Assembly (NCBI GenBank): GCA_008638375.1
Contig: CM018031.1
Coordinates: 1,220,001-1,284,000 of the forward strand
Direction: 5' to 3'
Length of the DNA: 64,000 nucleotides
Source: Nyssa sinensis
Lineage: Eukaryota > Streptophyta > Magnoliopsida > Cornales > Nyssaceae
The notes below the pieces were generated by a model. That model was not told the DNA's origin and made no database searches. It saw nothing but the letters and a program-made list of their open reading frames with translations. The position numbers were made by a program, and so were the translations under genes. Below are positions 60,005 to 64,000 of this stretch, in pieces (the first letter of the stretch is position 1; each line of letters opens with the position of its first letter).

Positions 60005-62959
60005 CTACTCCTGACCAGTATTCATTTCAAGTGCCAGAGACACAGCATGCATGTCCGGCCGAGATTGATGATCTGCATTTAAACACAGCAGTGCTAGTCT
60101 CAAAATAGAAGCTAATTGATCATTTGTTGTGTTTTGATTTGCAGGAGGTGAAAGACGAGGATCTAACACATCCTTCAATTCTATGCTTTTATCAACCCAT
60201 AAGCGGGAAACCAATTCCCCTGGATGCGATCCCATCAAAATTTCAAGTGCCAAAACTCCAAAGCTATAAACATCACATTTTTCTGTCAAAGCCATCGTGT
60301 ATGAAAATTCTGCAACAAAAGACAAACTAGTTTTTTCAAGTTATGTTTGTAAAATCTGAATGGATGAATAATAATATAGTGTCATGCCCAAAGCTAGAGC
60401 TTGGAGAGAACATTTGGAAGTTACCTGGAGCTATGTATCCGTACGTGCCAGCAACCGTTGTCCAGTTTGAAGAATCAGGCTTTAAAAACCTTGCAGTGCC
60501 AAAATCGGAGACACGAGCTTCAAGTTCTGAATCTAATAGGACATTCTTGCTTGATATGTCTCTATGAATCATTGGAGGCACTCAATCATGATGCATGTAA
60601 GATAGAGCATGAGCTACTGCTTCAACAACTTTCACCCTCTTAGCCCAATCTAATTCTTTTGCTCCTTCCTCACTGCTCAGTATATCAGCCAAGCTTCCCC
60701 TTTCCATGAACTGGTAAACCAAAAATATATGCCTTTCATGTGAACAAAAGCCATAGAGTTTCAAAATATTCCTATGTCTTATTTCTGTTAATGTTGCTAT
60801 CTCATTAGCAAAACTCCCGACTTCCTCAATCTCCATACTTTCAGTTGGAGAGCTCAGCTTTTTCACCGCAACTAATTGGCCACTGGGTAGCTCAGCCTTG
60901 TAAACTTTTGCTGATCCTCCCGCCCCAATACAATATTCATCACTGAAATCCTTTGTAGCAACAATGATGTCTTCATAGGAAATTTTCCCATCAAATTTCC
61001 ATATGGAAAAGAAATTCTCTCTCCTCAGTGGGGATTCATCTTCTTGCACATTCCTGTGATATTTTCTGCAGTAAAGTGCAATAAGCACAACAACCACGAG
61101 CACCAAGGGCAATGAGCCCACAGAAGTGGTGACAATGATAATGAGAAGTGAGTGTTCTTTATTTCGGCTGCCCTCTTCTGTAAATGATGTGTTACATGGC
61201 CTCAAGCCTTCGATTTCACCGCATAAATCTTTGTTGTTAGAGAAAGCTTCCGGAGGAGATGAACGAAAGGCATTGCTATTAGGAAGAGGACCCTCTAGAT
61301 CATTGTAGGACAGGTCAATGAAGGACAAGCTGACCATGTTGCCTAGTGAATAAGGTATGGAACCGGTAAGATTATTGTGGGAGAGGTTCAGATTTTCTAA
61401 CCTTAGAAGTTTCCCAAGCTGGGGTGATATCTCCCCAGTAAATGAATTGTAACTCAGATCAAGTAAAATTTGTAAAGATACAAGGTTACCAAGCTGATAT
61501 GGGATAGTACCATTCAAGAAATTTTTGTTCAAACTTAAAAAATGCAACCTCAAGCAGTCCCCAATTTGTTGTGGAATAGGTCCACTAAGCACGTTGCCTG
61601 AGAGGTCTAATGACACTAGATTGGATAATCCTCCAATTCCAGAAGGTATGTGACCCAAAAGTTTGTTATTATTCAAGCGGAAGGACAACTTAGACAATTT
61701 TCCAAGTTGTGCCGGTAAATTCCCTGAAAGTTGATTAAAAGAAAGATCAAGATCAACTAGTTGATTCAATTGAACAATTTCATCTGGGATTTCACCATTT
61801 AGCATATTTCCACCAATTTTCAGCAACGTCAAATTCCTGCATTCTCCCCAATTGGGTGAGAGATTACCTTGCAACCGGTTATAGCTCAAGTCAATATAGC
61901 TAAGATTTGGATATATTCCAAAGTCTTGGTCTAAAAGTCCAGTTAATTGGTTATATTCAAGCCGGACTCTGAACAAGGTTGAGCAGTTTCTTAGGCTTAT
62001 TGGAATAGGACCAGTGAAATTGTTGTAGGCTGCACTGAAGTTCACAAGCTTTTGACCTTCACACACTTGTTGAGGCAAGTGGCCAGTGAAGTTGTTCTCT
62101 GCTAGATGAAGAACAGCCAATGACGAAAGATTTCCTATTTCTTTGGGCACCAACCCTGATAATTGATTTCCGAACAGCCTCAAATCAGTTAACTTGCTCA
62201 AGGTACCCAAATTTGGGGGAATTTGTCCAGAGAGTTGATTATTAGCAAGGCGTAAAACAGTTAACTCGCTCAAATTACCTAAAGATGGAGGAATGGGACC
62301 AAAGAATTGGCTTCCATCTAGAGCTAGAAGATTCAAGTCTTTTAAATTTCCTAATTCTGATGGAATATGACCAGAAATGTTGGTGTCTTGGAGAAGCAGT
62401 CTCTTGAGACTAACCAGGCCTGTTGTGGCTGGTCCTGTCCCATTTGGAAATAAACGAGGGTCAAGTTCACCAGTTATCATCATGTTTCTTGAAACATCGA
62501 GCTCAACAACGTTAGAAAGATTAGCAAGAGATAGTGGCAGTGAGCCACTAAGAGAATTTGTAGAAAGATCAAAGAGTTCGAGATTTGAAAGCGTGCCTAC
62601 ATTGATTGGTATGGTGCCGGTGAGTTTGTTTCTTTTGAGATCAAAGCGAAGAAGGTTTGGAAAAGAAGGGAAATCTAAATGCTGGAGCGTACCTTGTAAA
62701 CCAGTGTTTGCAAGGTTTATTTCGATTACATCTCCTGCGTTGTTGCATGTTATTCCAAACCATCTGCATGGTATGAAGCATTAGAATTATTTGCTGCCGG
62801 AATGACCCATGAACTGAAAATAGATTGGTTAGACAGACTTTCTTTCCATTTGAGAAGAGCATCAGAACCTGATTTTGCTGCTTCAGCTTTGCTGGAAGAT
62901 AGCAAAACCACCGAAACAACTAGCACAGCAAGAGAGAGAAACTCCCCTATCTTAGCCAT
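60005..62959 (-). pseudogene. MIK2-like LRR receptor-like kinase, disabled
   Basis: The reading starts at ATG 62959 with a signal peptide (AVLVVSVVLLSSSKAEA) and an LRRNT segment (DALLKWKESL). A one-base loss at about 62775 follows, just before the cysteine pair block PCRWFGITC. From there the frame is open through a long LRR array (repeats such as LSGQIPPNLGTLSKL), a membrane segment (VLVVVVLIALYC) and a kinase with GAGGSAKVYKAEL, VAVKKL and, in catalytic order, [15 protein letters not shown] and GTYGYIAP. An in-frame TGA at 60582-60584 replaces the usual cysteine just before the HRD loop. The only intron lies between 60425 and 60309, and exon 2 ends at 60005. Relatives of this subfamily (MIK2, At1g35710-like) are plasma-membrane receptors. 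Two lesions mean a full protein is not expected. Confidence 0.9.
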
Positions 62960-64000
62960 TGTTGTGAGTGGTTTTAGTGTTGTTTTTACTTTCAGAGAGT
63001 TCTGTGAATTTGTAACGCGGGCATATGAACTTCCGACTTCTGCCGCCTTGCAATGTATAATTAGCAATTTATAGTGGTACTATTTCACTGGACTTTTTTC
63101 TCTTCTAATAAACTTATTTCGTAAACATTAGCATTATTTATATATTTTCACCTCCCAATTTGTATCTTTTCTCGCTCTTGAAACACTCGAAATTAAAGGA
63201 TTTTATTTTATTTTTTACATCTTTTATGCCACCTAACCCCTTGATTCTTAATTGAGGTTTCCAAAGTTTTGGACCCAATTTTTTTATAATAATTTTGCAT
63301 TTTAAATAATTTTCTTTTTGAAATCTTAATAAAGTATTGAATAAAATGCTTAACTATTAAAAAATATAGTGAAAGAGGCTAATTAATTGAGTGTTATACA
63401 AGGTTTGCTCGAAACATAATATAGTAGACAAAATTCAAGCTAGCTAAGTCGACTGAAATAACAATGCATACATGGTAGATTCTTGAGAGTCATAAGGTTG
63501 AGAGAAGAAGTTTTTCTATAGATCGGGTTTATGAATTGATTAATAATATTTTGTCATTTGAACAAAATGTTTCACTTTTAAAAAATAAAAAATTAAGTGG
63601 ACCTGAATCGTGACAAAATTTCTATACTGAGAGTGATTGTGATTAATTAATTGGTTGCTATACGTATTACTACGAAAAGATTAAAAAAAAAAATTATGAG
63701 TTTGGAGGTTAGACAATGTGTCCCAATATTTTTTTTTAACATTTTAGTGTTGTTTTTAAACTATATTACCAAAATAAGGTTACTTTGATATTTTTTATTA
63801 AAATGAGATTATTTTATAAAAGCATTTTTTAAGAGACATTTTTACATTAAAAAACATTCTTCACGTTACGGTTTCATTAGAAATGTCTCTTCAATTAATG
63901 CTTTCAGCTGAAAGTACTTTTTTTTAAGCTATTTAAAGTGTTTCTTGAAGTAATACTTTTAAATGAAAACTTTAATTGAAGAAACGCTTTTCCGAAACAA
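62960..64000. other. Upstream flank of the kinase pseudogene, AT-rich
   Basis: No coding region or structured element was recognised to the right edge of the window. Confidence 0.5.

Noticed and set aside
60401..60643. Plus-strand ORFs over the kinase exon
   Set aside because: Antisense to the conserved HRD-DFG-APE region.
62377..62784. 135-codon plus-strand ORF
   Set aside because: Antisense shadow of the LRR region of the kinase pseudogene.
1..64000. CRISPR array, bacterial operons, origin or prophage
   Set aside because: Tandem repeats seen are microsatellites or the 77-bp and 97-bp minisatellites without spacers, and all genes are plant genes with introns.

Overview
The window is nuclear DNA from a flowering plant, almost certainly a eudicot. 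Genes are split by AT-rich GT-AG introns, (GA)n, (CT)n and (AT)n microsatellites are abundant, and the gene families are plant-specific: CNL resistance protein, GASA peptide, X8/PDCB protein, MIK2-type receptor kinase and plastid ABC ATPase. Species cannot be read from the sequence; a woody rosid would fit but is only a guess. I rebuilt exon structures by hand from homology, GT-AG borders and phase. Exon lengths sum to whole codons in every intact gene, which checks the coordinates.

Layout. (1) 1-12.7 kb is a decayed CNL (CC-NB-ARC-LRR) resistance cluster. It holds the 5' part of one gene (minus strand, running off the left edge) and, upstream of it, the LRR tail of a broken paralog. The paralog is cut by a 681-bp solo Copia-type LTR with a perfect 5-bp target duplication and also carries a frameshifting 10-bp tandem duplication. 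The non-coding DNA upstream of both copies is a ~2-kb segmental duplication (1.1-3.2 kb and 8.4-11.8 kb). A LINE remnant closes the region. (2) 13.8-21.2 kb, plus strand: a complete nine-exon ABCI11/NAP14-like gene for a plastid ABC ATPase, with one hAT-like element nested inside another in intron 5. (3) 23.0-23.9 kb: a Ty3/gypsy gag relic. (4) 26.6-37.8 kb, minus strand: a complete six-exon ERD2 K/HDEL-receptor gene of exactly 215 codons. Its 8.3-kb first intron contains a hAT MITE, a Harbinger-like element, LTR-like DNA and a Mutator-like element with ~230-bp terminal repeats and a 10-bp target duplication. (5) 41.0-47.6 kb, plus strand: a seven-exon purple acid phosphatase of the PAP15/phytase type with two apparent one-base insertions. 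(6) 49.6-51.0 kb, minus strand: a three-exon X8-domain, GPI-anchored PDCB-like protein. (7) 55.2-57.0 kb, plus strand: a three-exon GASA/snakin peptide with all 12 cysteines. (8) 60.0-63.0 kb, minus strand: a MIK2-like LRR receptor kinase gene disabled by a frameshift and an in-frame TGA.

The genes do not form a pathway. They are independent housekeeping genes (ABCI11, ERD2), phosphate or phytate metabolism (PAP), cell wall and plasmodesmata (PDCB), a secreted peptide (GASA) and two decayed immune or receptor loci at the flanks. I did not find a convincing new biological system. The most informative signals are the lesion history of the resistance paralog, the transposons datable by intact target duplications, the possible gene-capture Mutator element, and a recurrent CT tract just inside four 5' splice sites.
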